Source: Benincasa hispida
Lineage: Eukaryota > Streptophyta > Magnoliopsida > Cucurbitales > Cucurbitaceae
DNA length: 64,000 nucleotides
Assembly: GCF_009727055.1 (NCBI RefSeq)
Contig: NC_052357.1
Span: forward strand, 4,061,200-4,125,199
Reading direction: 5' to 3'
Shown here in pieces: positions 43,274 to 54,360 of this stretch (positions are counted from its first letter, which is position 1; each line of letters begins with the position of its first letter). A program made the position numbers and the translations under genes. The notes beneath the pieces are model-generated. The model was given only the letters and a program-made list of their open reading frames with translations, did not search any database and was not told where the DNA came from.

Positions 43274-43731
43274 TAGGGTTGGCAAAATTCTCCGCAGGGC
43301 CCCGCCCCGATTGGGGCGGAGAATCCCCGATTTGATCGGGGATGGGGTCAAATTGGAAAATTTTTCCGAGGCCCGTCCAGAGATGGGGCGGGGACCGGGA
43401 TGGTATCCCCGCCCGACCCTGACCCCGATTTTTACTATATTTATATTTTTAATATTTTATAATATATATTTATAATATATAAAAATACTTATTTATATGT
43501 ATGTTTATAATGTATACTATAGACTTTAAGCCCATATTGAATATATAAATTCTAAATTTAAGCTTGAACTTTAAAAATTAAAAGAAAAAAATGGGAAATC
43601 CCCACGGATCTAATAGGAGATTTCCCGCGGGAATCCGTTTCCCGACGGGGAATCCCCGCCCCCGTCCCTGAACAAATGACGGGGACGGGGGACCCTCCCC
43701 CACCCCGCCCCGACCCCGTTGCCAAACCCTA
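43274..43731. mobile_element. hAT-like MITE with G/C-rich arms (458 bp)
   Basis: Terminal inverted repeat TAGGGTT(T)GGCAA and a perfect 8-bp target duplication TAATAAAC (43266-43273 and 43732-43739). The outer about 150 bases on each side are a G/C-rich inverted repeat of GGGGATCGGGG/CCCCGCCCC-type words, while the centre is AT-rich. No coding capacity: the apparent minus-strand ORF at 43578-43781 runs across the repeat arm. TSD length and TIR start support hAT. Confidence 0.85.
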
Positions 43732-43739
43732 TAATAAAC

Positions 43740-45836
43740 AGAACAATAAAATTTCAACTTCTTAAAGGGCGTTTGAAGCATGACGTCGGTTATTATAGTC
43801 TTAGGTTATTATAGTTGGGTTATAATAATATGTATTTGAGGTATAAATTATTTTAGTTTGAGAAGGAAATAGTAAACAATATAGCAATGAATAAAAAAAA
43901 ATGATAAATGTAAAATAATAAAAACGATAGCAAATAGTAAATACTTTAACAAATGAGGGTTTTGAAATAGTGTTGACGGTAGCTAATTGGAGATTACAAA
44001 ATAGTATTTACCATAATAAGAAGTGGTTATTATAGTTTTAGAATAATTTTTGTCCCAAACACACCCAACTTAATTGAGAATTTTAATATGTCAATAATAA
44101 ATTTGAAAATATTCAAAGATGAAAGAGACTTTAAAATTTTATTAAGATATATTTAAGAAATAAACCATAATTATAGGATAATAATTATAAAATTAAAAAA
44201 ATAGAGTACCACTAATTCGAATCTAATTTAAAGAATCAATTATCATTATAAAAGTCGATGGATTGAATTAAAAAGATAGGTTTGAAAGAAGAAGAAAAAA
44301 GTACCGTTGGTGTTGGGAGGAAGGGATAGAGAATGAGTGGTGAAGATGACGGAACGGGAATTAGGATTTGTCAAATGTACCGTTAGTGGGACCCCTAGAC
44401 TTTACCGATAAAGACAAAAAGGATGATTTTGTAGGGAAATTCTTATTAAATTAATACATAAAAAATTTAAAAATTTAAAAATCCAAACGTTTTCCTTATT
44501 TGACGTGGGATGATGTGGCACCATTAATTTAATATCTTGTTCACGTTGCCGGCTTCACAATGGGAGATGGGTTCAGATTTCCACTAAACTCACTCGCGCT
44601 TGTGGTATTAAAATTTAGTTGAAATATTAGTCCCATTTCTTAATTATTTTTTGTTCTTTAACATTAAACTTATAGACACATACAGAGCTAACAATTTTAT
44701 ATAGGAGTACTATATATTCGGCCTAACAAATATATATATAAATAAATATAAAAAATATTCATAATTTTATATATTAACTAATTTATTATCTTATAATTGT
44801 CCTTTACAAGTTTTCATATTTTAAAATCAATCCTGACTTTTTACTTATTTCTGGTTTGAATAGATAACAATATAAATAAAATGCAGCATCCTTTAAAATG
44901 CTATATTCTAACTAATTAGAATATTCACTTAACCAAGTTATATTAAATTGTCTTGACTTTGTACCAAAATTCTTAAGTGGAAAAATATGATTTCGAGGTT
45001 GACAAGGATCTTTTAGTAAATATGTTATACGAACTTGATCTCAAATATTATAATTATAATAATAAATTTTGGTTCTTAGACCAGGATATGCAAGTAGTTT
45101 TTCTAGATTGATTTCTGTATAAGATTGATCATAATCCAAAACATTTTTCTTCTTTGAAGATGATACCTCTACCGTCTATATTGTTGTTTTTTCTTTTATA
45201 ATATTTCTCTATATTAATTTTGAATTAACTTTACAAAAATATTAATAATAAGAACATTACATTTTATTATATAGATTTAAAAGGCATAAAAACTTAAAGT
45301 TTAAGAAGATTTTAAAACTTGATTGTCAAGTTTGTATATCTAAACGACGGACAGCAAATAATCTTTTTGCTTGAACTCTGAAATTAATTTTAAAAACCTA
45401 TGTGAGTAAATGTGAATGTAAAAATAACATGGAAACAAATAAAAATATATGAAGTGTAATGTGAATATAAAAATTATGTACAAAAATATCTTTTTAATCG
45501 AATGTTCTTGAGATTTAAAAGTGAATTTCGAAAAGAAGGAAAAAGTCTATATACTGTCCTGTCTTGTTGCTAGTAAAAAAAATATATTGTTTGAATATTT
45601 ATTAAAAACGACAATTATAATATTATAAATCTCACGTTATTTATTAAAAAAAAGACACATTATTATATTTTAAATGTCACATTGTTTGACTTACTTTCCT
45701 TTATTATTCTTTACATGAGTTGGACTTTAAAAGCCCATTAGAGATTAATTTTTTGGGTAAAAACTCATATAAAAGTCTGAAATAAAATGTTAAAAGTAGT
45801 AAGTGCCAAACTCATATCTACTGCCAACTAAACAAC
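43740..45836. other. AT-rich intergenic DNA
   Basis: No gene, RNA or repeat structure is supported. Stops occur in all frames every few tens of bases. Confidence 0.55.
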
Positions 45837-45844
45837 ACTACATG

Positions 45845-46500
45845 TAGAGATGTCCACGAGGCGGGGTAAAGCGAGGGATGTCATTCTCCATCCACATCCC
45901 CACTCCCCACTTCATTCCCTATCCCCTAGAAACTTCCCACAAGGATCAGGGCGGGGATTCCCCGCGAGGAATTCGCGGGAATCAGGTTCCCCGTGGGGAA
46001 TTTTTTCCCATTTCTTTTTTTTTTAAAAAAAAACCAATTAATTTAAATCGTTAATGTGAACAAATTTTAATTAAATAATTAACTTTATCACCAATTTTTT
46101 TTATTATGGTTAGTTTTACATGATAATTTGAATTTAAAGATTACTCAAATTTTGGCCTAAAAAATAAATAATTTTTTTTAGTAGAAAGAAATAAATATAA
46201 ATCAAATTATTCACATATATAATCTAAATTTAAATATTCAATTTAAACATATTCATTATCTTATAATCAAATTTAAAATTTAAATGTAATATTTATATAA
46301 TAATAATAACAACATAACATTAGATAACTATACTAAATAAATATGTCAGGGCAGGGAAGGAGAACGGGGCGGGGGCGAGGACAGGGATTCTACCCAGTTT
46401 AGCTCAACGAGAATTTTTTTCCCCACATCCTCTCCAATTCCTCGGCTAATCGGGGAATCCCCGCGAGGCCCCGTCTTCGCGGGAAAATTGGACATCTCTA
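45845..46500. mobile_element. hAT-like MITE with G/C-rich arms, second copy (656 bp)
   Basis: Terminal inverted repeat TAGAGATGTCCA at both ends; flanking 8-mers ACTACATG (45837-45844) and ACTTAATG (46501-46508) match at six of eight positions. Like the element at 43274 it has G/C-rich fold-back arms (CCCCGTGGGGAA, GGGGAATCCCCGCGA) around an AT-rich core. The TIR differs from that element, so they are separate families that share arm composition. Confidence 0.75.
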
Positions 46501-46644
46501 ACTTAATGCTAACAAAACCAACACTATTTTTATTACTTAACTTGAACTGTTTATATATATATATATAATTATTTTAATTTTATATTAAAAATAAAAAAGA
46601 CGGATAAATTGAGGGGGCACGTGCCCCTATGTGGTTCCGCCCAT

Positions 46645-48750
46645 GCTTATAGACACTATTTATACCTCCAAATTTCTTTTTTTATTATCTACTTTTTACC
46701 AATTGTTTAAAAAATCAAGCCAAGTTTTGAAAACTAAAAACAATAACTTTCAAAAAGTTGTTTTTGTTTTTGGAATTTAGTTAAGAATTCAACCATTGTA
46801 TTTAAAAAAATATGAAAATGTTGGGTTTTATGTCCTAAAACTCGTGGTATGTAAACAATGAAACTTATTTTGAAAGTTCAATAAGGTGTTATTGAATAGT
46901 CGTTTTGCTTAATAGAAATCCAATAAACCTGAAAGTCCCTTGACTATTGGATGAGTATTTGAACTTTATGTAGAGACATAGAGGTGGATTAGGTTCGAGT
47001 AAATAATCAAAGTGATCTATAGTATATGAATAAGGTTGGGTACTTTATTCTAGTAACACTATTAGATGTGGCCCACTCTGTAGTTGTTACAAGGAGTTTA
47101 AAGTGCTACAAACGAAGTGATCCTAATTCGTTCATGTTGGACATGAAGAGTGGGGGTGTCCTTGTGCAAAAGGGTTTGTACAAGATCAGACTACAAAATT
47201 AGTCACTCTTACTTTATAACGTTGTTTACTGTTTAAGACTGACTATTTCAAAACGATGATCTAGATAACTTGACCTTAATCTTGAGCTAACTATGAACTT
47301 CTGTTTATTCGGGATTACCCTTAGATTTGCATAGATGAGGGTTGACTCAATAGCGCCGGCTCAATAAGACTCCCATTTCAGGGGTAAGATAGATAGTTAG
47401 GGACATAGGGTGCAAGATGGAATTCACTCCTACCTGCTTTTAGGGATAGTAGAAAGATTATTCCCTTAAGTGCTGATTCTAGGTCTTGAACAAGGGGTCT
47501 CGCCCTCTCATTGGCCCGAGAGGGACTCGGTTTTGTGCTTGGATCACAAAACAATTGTTTATTAGGGGATACATGGAGACTTAAGGAACAAGAGGTAATT
47601 TCGGGGGTAAACAGAGATTTGACCTAGCCGTTATTATGAACAACTTGTAAAGGGTTGACTTACTAATCATGGTTATATCGAGTAGACATAATATATCTAC
47701 ATTGAGGGGAGTTCAACTATGGGCTTTAGTGGAGTGACCCATTAGTTAACGAATGTGGGTTAGATCAGTCTAATGAGTTTAGTCGATTAATCTCGAATCA
47801 CTGGAGCTTATGATCTGTAGGTCCACGAGGTCCCCCTACTAGTTCAGAAATGGATTAGCTCTAGAGTATCATGATAAGTTAATTTAAAGCGTTCAAATTA
47901 GAATAAACGGAATTGAAGAATATATATTTAAATATGATTTAAATATATGAAGATGAATTTGTGTAAAAATTAATTTAATATTGGATATTAAATTAATTAG
48001 AATTATTTAAAATTTTTAAATAATTATTTATTAATTTTATTAGAAAATTAATTTATGAAATTAATTTGTCAAATTAATAAATTTTGATTTTAGAAATAAA
48101 ATATGATTTTAAAATCAAAATAGATTTTGGAAATAGAAAAACACAAAAAATGAAAAATTAGATTTTTCATGTTCATCTTCAAGTTGCTCATAATGAAACC
48201 CACTTCTTCAACCTTCATTTACTCCAAGCATGAGCTGCATCCAATGCAACAAATCTCTTTGCATGATAGTCTACAATATATTGAAGAGATTGGAGTGAAG
48301 TTGAAGAGAGGCAACCGAATGAATTTTTCTGAAAAATTCGGATAGAAGAAGATGTTCTTCATTTGGGTTGTTCCAGTGAGCTTTCTCCAAATTCCTTTTG
48401 ATTCCAACTTATTTTGAGTTCCACAACTCAATCTAGAGCACTAAGAGAATAGTAGGGAATATCTTATAGTGGTCTACACAAAGATTTGGAAGAATTTACA
48501 GCTGGAAATAGAGATTTCAATGGTTCTTCAAAGGTATGTTCTTGAAACTCATTAAACTCTGTTTTAGCATGTTTTTATTTTCTGCCAAAATTAATGAATT
48601 AGAGTGTTTATCGATCTTGTTCGCTTCCGCTGCGTGCTGATACCTTTCCAACAAAAAATCATTGTAAGAAATGTGGATGATATAAGCTTAGTTTTAAAAA
48701 ACAAAAACAAAAAACAAAAAACAAAATGGCTTCGAAACGAACCTAAGGGT
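46645..48750. repeat. MITE, GTTTGGTAACC family, copy 5 (reversed), split by a solo LTR
   Basis: Left half 46645-46818: TATAGACACTATTTATACCT, ATCTACTTTTTACCAATTGT, GGAATTTAGTTAAGAATTCA, i.e. the family body in reverse complement. Right half 48654-48750: AATCATTGTAAGAAATGTGG, then ATATAAGCTTAGTTTTAAAA and the A/C-rich end with ACAAAATGGCTTCGAAACGA. Joining them across the LTR gives the family order seen in copies 2 to 4 (ATTTAAAAAAATATG next to AATCATTG). The outer left end is missing. Confidence 0.72.
46819..48653 (+). mobile_element. Solo LTR of the B family, plus orientation
   Basis: 1835 bp starting TGTTGGGTTTTATGTCCTAA and ending CCTTTCCAACA, with no internal sequence. The flanking 5-mers are GAAAA (46814-46818) and AAAAA (48654-48658), four of five matching, so the duplication is plausible but A-rich. 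It is inserted into a MITE. The opposite orientation to element B makes transfer by simple duplication unlikely. The minus-strand short ORFs inside it mirror those in the other copies and are not genes. Confidence 0.87.
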
Positions 48751-50155
48751 TTTAGCAAATAATTCCGATTTTGTTTTATTGGTTTACTTAGTGCAGGAAA
48801 TATGTTTGGATTATGTGATGTAAACGATGCAAAATTTGAAAACAAGATTTTTATGTGTATCTAGATTTTGAATTCAAAACTTTATGTATAATTATATTAA
48901 AAAAAAATAATTTGTAATTTCTTAACTCAATTATTTTTGTATAATTAAAGTATATGTTATATAATATATTATATATCATATAATATTACAATATTAGTGA
49001 TAATTTATATTCAACCTAATATTTAATGAATAACTATAATTAGTTTTATGGTTTATAAATATATTATCAAACACATTTTGAAAAATTGTTTAAATTGAAA
49101 TTTAATTTTTGAACCTACTACCAAACATATCTATGTAAACATGAAATATAACTTTATTTTTTTTAATCCCTTATTTTCAAAATTATTTCTTTAGAATGCC
49201 TACAAACCAACCCTAACCTTTTTAAGTGCATTTTCCATCTTTATTATTACTATTTTTTTAAAATAAAATACCAAAAATTTTTCAAATAAGTAAATATCAA
49301 CCTAACTTTTTTCATTTATGGAATTCAATTTTAAATATGCTTATTCTCTTATAAAATTTGATAAGTACAACTTCTAAAATGTAATGAAAAGTAATTACAA
49401 TCTCTTATAACAATAACAACATTTTTCTAAAATTTGAGTATAGAAATAAAAGATCTAAAGTGTAATGAAAAGTGAAATTAAAGGGATGTTTTAGATCCTC
49501 TGGGTGTTTTTTAAATTTACTTCATATTAAATCCAATCTATGACTTTTTGACTTTTTTCTATGTTTTTTTTGTGTGTGAATGTTTACATTGAACAATAGT
49601 AACGTTACATGACATATAATTGATAGAATTAAAAGAATGAATTAAGACACCAAAAGAATAACAGTCAAAATTTATATAATTCTTATAAATTTGGAAAGTA
49701 AATTAGAGAATTTGTTCTCCAAGGTAGTTTAATTTCTAATTTGACACCCACTAACTATAACATTAATAATAATATAAAGTAAAAATCTCTATAAGCTCAC
49801 TGTTTCAATGCTATAAAACTTTGAACAAATTAACCTTTGTTAAAACTCATAGATATCAACCAAATGAAAAAGAAGCTAACTTATTGTTTTTCTTTGCAAA
49901 ATATTTATTATACGATATGTTTCATGATTCATTGAAAATATATCAAAATACTTTCTATAACTCAAATGAAAATTTGTTTGATTGAGGTGAAAAGTGTAAA
50001 ATTTTTTAAAGTTTAAAATCAAATATGTTAAAATTTTCATATATTTTCTGGAGATGAAATCGAAAGTTTAAAGTTGAAAAATAATAATAATAATAATAAA
50101 ACCATTAAATAAAATGTTAGAAATTATATATAAGGTGTGGGGTTGTAAAACAAAA
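48751..50155. other. AT-rich intergenic DNA
   Basis: Nothing recognisable up to the tRNA gene. A short (AAT)n run lies at about 50079-50097. Confidence 0.55.
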
Positions 50156-50228
50156 GCGCCCATGGCCTAATGGATAAGGCGTCTGACTTCTAATCAGGCG
50201 ATTGTGGGTTCGAGTCCCACTGGGCGTG
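50156..50228 (+). tRNA. tRNA-Arg (anticodon TCT)
   Basis: Cloverleaf of 73 nt. The acceptor arm GCGCCCA pairs with TGGGCGT (one G-T at the first pair), the D arm contains GGCCTAATGGATAAGGC, and the anticodon arm TCTGA-CTTCTAA-TCAGG reads TCT at 50189-50191. The T arm is TGTGGGTTCGAGTCCCAC with an intact B box GGTTCGAGTCC. No intron. It encodes no CCA, as expected in eukaryotes. A CAA word sits just upstream (50151-50153), as in many plant tRNA genes, and a T run starting near 50233 can end pol III transcription. Confidence 0.96.
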
Positions 50229-50232
50229 CATA

Positions 50233-50245
50233 TTTTCTTTTTTCA
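50233..50245 (+). terminator. Pol III terminator of tRNA-Arg
   Basis: Runs of T (TTTTC then TTTTTT) begin about five bases after the tRNA body, the normal RNA polymerase III stop signal. Confidence 0.8.
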
Positions 50246-50680
50246 ACATTTTTGCAATAATCTTAGTTTAAGTTTAGGGAAAAGAATATATTATTGAAAA
50301 ATATATTTAAACTATTGGTTTCTAAAAATTTTCTTAAACTCTAGCCTTTTTAGGCTAGGTTTGATATTGTATTAGTTGCGTCAAAATGTCATTTAGAAAA
50401 AAAATTTAATCATTTTTTTATTTTATTAAATCTGTTAAAATAATTTTTAACAAACACGTTAATTTCACATTTACTTTAAAAGTGGTATTCTATTAGCTTT
50501 TAGATTCTCTAAATCAGGAGTGAAATGCATCAATTTTTTTTTTTTTTTAAAAATGCCAGATATCTATATTTTTAAATAGAGCTATTTTATTTAATATTTA
50601 AAAATTAATCTACAACAAACCAAATTTATCATACTAAATAATTATTTAAAATTTTAAATTACAAAATGTTAGAAAAATTG

Positions 50681-50792
50681 GATTTTTTAAAAAATAATAT
50701 TTTTTTAATATATAATGACAAAAATAGGATTGGAGGGAAAATATTCCCAAAAATAGGATTGAAGGAAAAATATTCCCAATAATAGGTTTTTA
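50681..50792 (+). repeat. Left terminal inverted repeat of the PMD transposon, with internal duplicate
   Basis: The TIR proper spans about 50681-50760. Inside it AAAAATAGGATTGGAGGGAA and the following ATATTCCCA are repeated immediately (about 50718-50748 and 50749-50780), a 31-base duplication missing at the right end. Confidence 0.75.
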
Positions 50793-50980
50793 AATCGTGT
50801 ACCAGGTACACGATTACACCTTAATCGTGTACTCAGTACACGATTAGCTTCGTGTACCGGGTACACGAGTCCCTGTCCATCTGGCATGTGCAGTCTGCCG
50901 TGGCAGTCATGCAGGGTTGACTGAGGTAATCGTGTACCCGGTACACAATTATCTTAAGTCGTGTACCCGATACACGACTT
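50793..50980. repeat. Left subterminal palindrome cluster (P1 to P5)
   Basis: Five palindromes with ten-base arms around a 3- or 5-base centre: P1 50793-50815 (AATCGTGTAC, CAG, GTACACGATT), P2 50823-50845 (centre TCA), P3 50850-50868 (eight-base arms, centre CGG), P4 50928-50950 (centre CCG, one arm mismatch), P5 50956-50980 (arms AAGTCGTGTA, centre CCCGA). The arms keep CGTGTAC while the centre varies. Confidence 0.87.
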
Positions 50981-51354
50981 CCTCTCCAATAAATCGCCGC
51001 CTGCCCCTTCTTCTTCCTCACCGAGAGCTTTCTGCCTTCTGCCTTCTGCCTTCCGAACGATTTTGCTCGAAAATTCCGAAATCTTGCTTCTTTTGTTGCG
51101 TTTCTCCGGCCAAAATTCCGAAATCTTCTCATTTTTCTTTTGTCTTGTGCATCAAAACGCTTCCACTTGCTCGAAACCGTTCGTCCGTTTGTCATATAAC
51201 ATTTGCGTTTCTCCATTTGCTCCAAACGCCTCTGTCTGTACAAAATTGTTCGAAATCGTCCCCCATTTGTTCGTCCGTCTAAAATCGTCCGAACGCTTCT
51301 GTGGTAAAATTCTTTCTCCAGTTGTTTTTCAATATATAATCGTCCGTATTTTTT
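50981..51354 (+). other. Leader of the PMD gene, C/T-rich
   Basis: A C/T-rich stretch with short direct repeats (TTTCTGCCTTCTGCCTTCTG at about 51030) and recurring TCGAAAxCGTCCG-type words. Overlapping frames are open here, but they show no known domain and their composition looks like a pyrimidine-rich 5' leader. I treat it as transcribed, non-coding sequence. Confidence 0.45.
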
Positions 51355-51820
51355 TTTATTTGTTTGGGCTGATTTAAACTTAGAAATATATGTATGTTAA
51401 ACTTAAAAATACATGTATTTGTTGGGCTGATCTTATATTTATATGTTTATAAATCTTAAATCTTAGATCTTATATTTTTTATTTGTTTGGGCTGATTTAA
51501 ACTTAGAAATATATGTATGTTAAACTTAGAAATATATATATTTATTGGGCTAATCTTATATATATTTGTTAGGTTGATCTTATATGTATATGTTTATAAA
51601 TCTTAAATCTTAGGTCTTATATTTTTTTTTTTTTATTTGTTTGGGTTGATTTAAACTTAGAAATATATGTATGTTAAACTTAGAAATATATGTATTTGTT
51701 GGGTTGATCTTATATGTATTTGTTAGGTTGATCTTATATGTATATGTTTATAAATCTTAAATCTTAGGTCTTATATTTTTTTTATTTGTTGGGCTAATTT
51801 AAACTTAGAAATATATGTAT
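51355..51820. repeat. Tandem repeat, about 123-155 bp unit, 3.5 copies
   Basis: The phrase TTTGTTTGGGCTGATTTAAA starts near 51358 and recurs near 51483, 51637 and, modified, 51785. Each unit continues with CTTAGAAATATATGTATGTT, then TTGTTGGGCTGATCTTATAT and TATGTTTATAAATCTTAAAT. Units differ by internal insertions (an extra TTTGTTAGGTTGATCTTATA in the second). It lies between leader and PMD coding exon, probably inside a 5' intron. Confidence 0.83.
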
Positions 51821-51829
51821 GTTTGGGTT

Positions 51830-53568
51830 GGTTCTTCTAATCCTATATAATTATACCAACAAAATACACATCGTTCACAGATAGTTCTTCCACAGTAGTG
51901 TTGAGTTGTTGGAGAAGGGAGGCGACTGCATAGCATACTATCCCATTTGATCACCGCATTATTCCATATGTTCCGCAGACAGGTTTTCTTGGGGTTGCAC
52001 AAATTGGTTTCATCCAGCTTGATTGGCACCTTATTACTACTCTAGTTGAGTGTTGGAGACCAGAAACCCATACATTTCACCTGCCTTGTGGGGAATGTAC
52101 GATTACGCTACAGGATGTTGCCATACAATTTGGGTTACGAGTGGACGGGCAACCATTGACAGGTTCACTATAGTATGACTGAAAGAACGTTTGTGAAGAG
52201 CTCTTAGGCGTTCTACCAGAGGATCTGAAGGGATCAAGATTGAGTATCCCTTGGTTGGCATCCCAGTTTCTAGAATTATCTCCCGATGCCGACGACATCA
52301 GCGTATGTAGGTACGCACGAGCATACATCATGCAGCTTATTGGAGGATTTTTATATGCTGACAAGTCAAATACTCTAGTGCAACTCATGTTCCTCCCACT
52401 ATTGTCTGATTTCGAGTACGCTAGTACGTACTCGTGGGGTGGTGCATATCTTGCATAGTTGTATAGAGAACTTTGTCGAGCTTCCAATGCACAAGCGTTG
52501 GAAATAGCAGGGCCACTGATACTATTACAAGTATGGGCTTATGATCGATTTCCAATTATAGTATCATAAGTCCAACTATAGACCTCAGATCATTGTCCAC
52601 TTAGTGCCAGGTATTATTTCATTTATATATTTATTTCGTTACCATTTTATGTAAGAATATAAATTAATTGTATTTTTTTATAATTCTAGATGAAATGGTG
52701 TATTAGCTACCTCTGAACAGTCAACAAATATGTTGCTCGTGTATAGAAAAATATTCGACATGCTGATGCACAATCAGGTAGTAAATGTGTATATAAATGA
52801 ATATTTAAAACATTTAATATGTATACTTATTATTATTTTTTATCAGATTATTTGGACGCCATACATACAACAGATTTGGTCATCTTTACCTGATTATTGT
52901 CGTGATGGTGAAGACATTTAGTTGACCATTAGCCCTCTTATATGCTTCCATATAGTAGAGTTGTATCATCTATGTGTTGAGACAGTTCGGTCTGCGACAA
53001 ACGATACCTTCGTTGTCCTATACACTCCTAGCACTATACCAGATCGAATTGAGAGGTAAGCACGACCAAGACTAGCGTCGAATCCATGCGAAATATTTAT
53101 CCTACTGGCATGGACGACATGATCATTGTGCACATGGAGAATTAACAAATGGGCTAGCTATATAACACGACTACTTTCCCTGGTACAATTCGATCACGAG
53201 GCGATTTATCACACCTGACGGCGCTTACTATTACTACATGGTAAGAGATTTAAAATCAGACATTTTCCATATATATAATATGAATATTGTTTATATATTT
53301 TTTTATTGTACAAAATAATTTTATCGGCGATGTTCAACAATATTCAGTGCAGAACAACTTACCAGAATTGGGTTCAATGTGTCAGCAAACATTGGTCAAC
53401 GTAGAAGTTATTATTCAACAAACAAGACGACTCAATGTTAACTGACCCGATCAAAGACATATTCGTCGTAGACGACAGCGACAACAGGGTGAATCTAATT
53501 TAGAGGGACATGAAAACAACCACATGAGGGGTAAGGGCAGGGAGGGTCGTTTTTTAAATTTCATGTAA
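51830..53568 (+). pseudogene. Plant mobile domain (PMD) gene inside the Mutator-like element
   Basis: Four inferred exons: about 51830-52610, 52690-52777, 52847-53240, about 53346-53568, each junction with GT and AG. The first reads FIQLDWHLITTLVECWRPET, TFHLPCGECTITLQDVAIQF, GLRVDGQPLTGS, CEELLGVLPEDLKGSRLSIP, YARAYIMQLIGGFLYADKS, LMFLPLLSDFEYASTYSWG and LYRELCRASNAQALEIAG: the canonical PMD (aminotransferase-like/MAIN-like) core. Exon 3 adds TISPLICFHIVEL and, shifted, SITRRFITPDGAYYYYM; exon 4 ends with a basic RRRRRQQ tail. PMD proteins occur as host factors (MAIN, MAIL1, PP7-long forms) and in transposons; the biochemical role is unknown. Stops (for example at about 52170 and 52458) and a frame shift in exon 3 mark it as decayed. 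Confidence 0.82.
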
Positions 53569-53881
53569 ACTTTCATTTTCAAATTGTAAATTAAAGAACT
53601 AATTGTAAATATTCTTTAATATCATGGTTTTTTTTTTTTTTTTTTTAATATGAGTGCAAGATGTTTTTCATTGTAGATTAAATATATAATTAAGTTTAAT
53701 AATGAAGGAATTTGTGGACCAATTCCTAAAGTTTTAATATTGTTGTACATCTACAATTAAAAAAAAAATAGTCAACAAACTTTAAAAAAAAGAAAAAAAG
53801 AAAATTGTGGACCGAGTCCACGAGTTTGTGTTTGATCGAATCAACCAGTCAGCCGACATGGTGCTGACTAGATTAAACAGT

Positions 53882-53939
53882 ACTCGTGTACCGGGTACAC
53901 GAGTTTTCCACATGGAAATCGTGTACCCGGTACACGATT
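53882..53939. repeat. Right subterminal palindromes (P6, P7)
   Basis: P6 at 53882-53904 (ACTCGTGTAC, CGG, GTACACGAGT) and P7 at 53917-53939 (AATCGTGTAC, CCG, GTACACGATT). Both are perfect ten-base arms with three-base centres. They lie about 110 to 170 bases inside the right end, matching the position of P1 to P3 at the left end. Confidence 0.87.
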
Positions 53940-54360
53940 CCACTGCCCCAATTTTGTCAATAGTTTCCCAAAACATCTATTCTTGGAAAATGTTTCCTTC
54001 CAATCCTATTTTTGTCATTATATTTAAAAAAACATTATTTTAAAAAAAATTGAAAAATTGATTATAAGTCTGTTTTAGTTATTATATCTAAAATAAGATG
54101 TTTTTTTTTTTATTTACCGAGCACTCCAATCTACTTTTTCAAGTTTAAGCTGAAATTTACTAAGCACTAATTTACTTCTTTTCACAACTGATTTTTCTAA
54201 AAGCACAACAACTAACAATTATTTTAAAAGCTACAACAATCTCAGATGGAGCCTTAGTCAGGATTCACTAAGTTCACATTTGTATGTGCGTTGATTATAT
54301 AACTACATTAAACAATTGTTAAGATTAAAGCTTACAGGAAAATCTAAAAATTATCCAAAT

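Larger units (their letters stand above)
50681..54051 (+). mobile_element. Mutator-like transposon carrying a PMD gene (3371 bp)
   Basis: A perfect 9-bp target duplication GAAAAATTG (50672-50680 and 54052-54060) flanks long terminal inverted repeats of roughly 80 bases: GACAAAAATAGGATTGGA at 50717-50734 matches the reverse complement of TCCAATCCTATTTTTGTC at 53999-54016, with the adjoining AT-rich outer part also paired. 9-bp duplications with long TIRs are the mark of Mutator-like elements. Inside is one plus-strand gene with a plant mobile domain and introns, now broken by stops. I see no MURA-type transposase. Subterminal palindromes (separate entry) sit near both ends. The element is probably mobilised in trans, and may have captured or evolved with the PMD gene (inference). 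Confidence 0.87.

Noticed and set aside
43578..43781. Minus-strand ORF at 43578-43781
   Set aside because: It is made of the G/C-rich arm of a hAT-like MITE and crosses the element end.
50833..51377. Three overlapping ORFs at 50833-51377 on both strands
   Set aside because: They run through palindromes and a pyrimidine-rich leader; all three are open because of composition. No family resemblance was seen.
50793..53939. CRISPR-like reading of the repeated palindromes
   Set aside because: Irregular spacing, two clusters at transposon ends, eukaryotic context and no uniform spacers. They are subterminal repeats.
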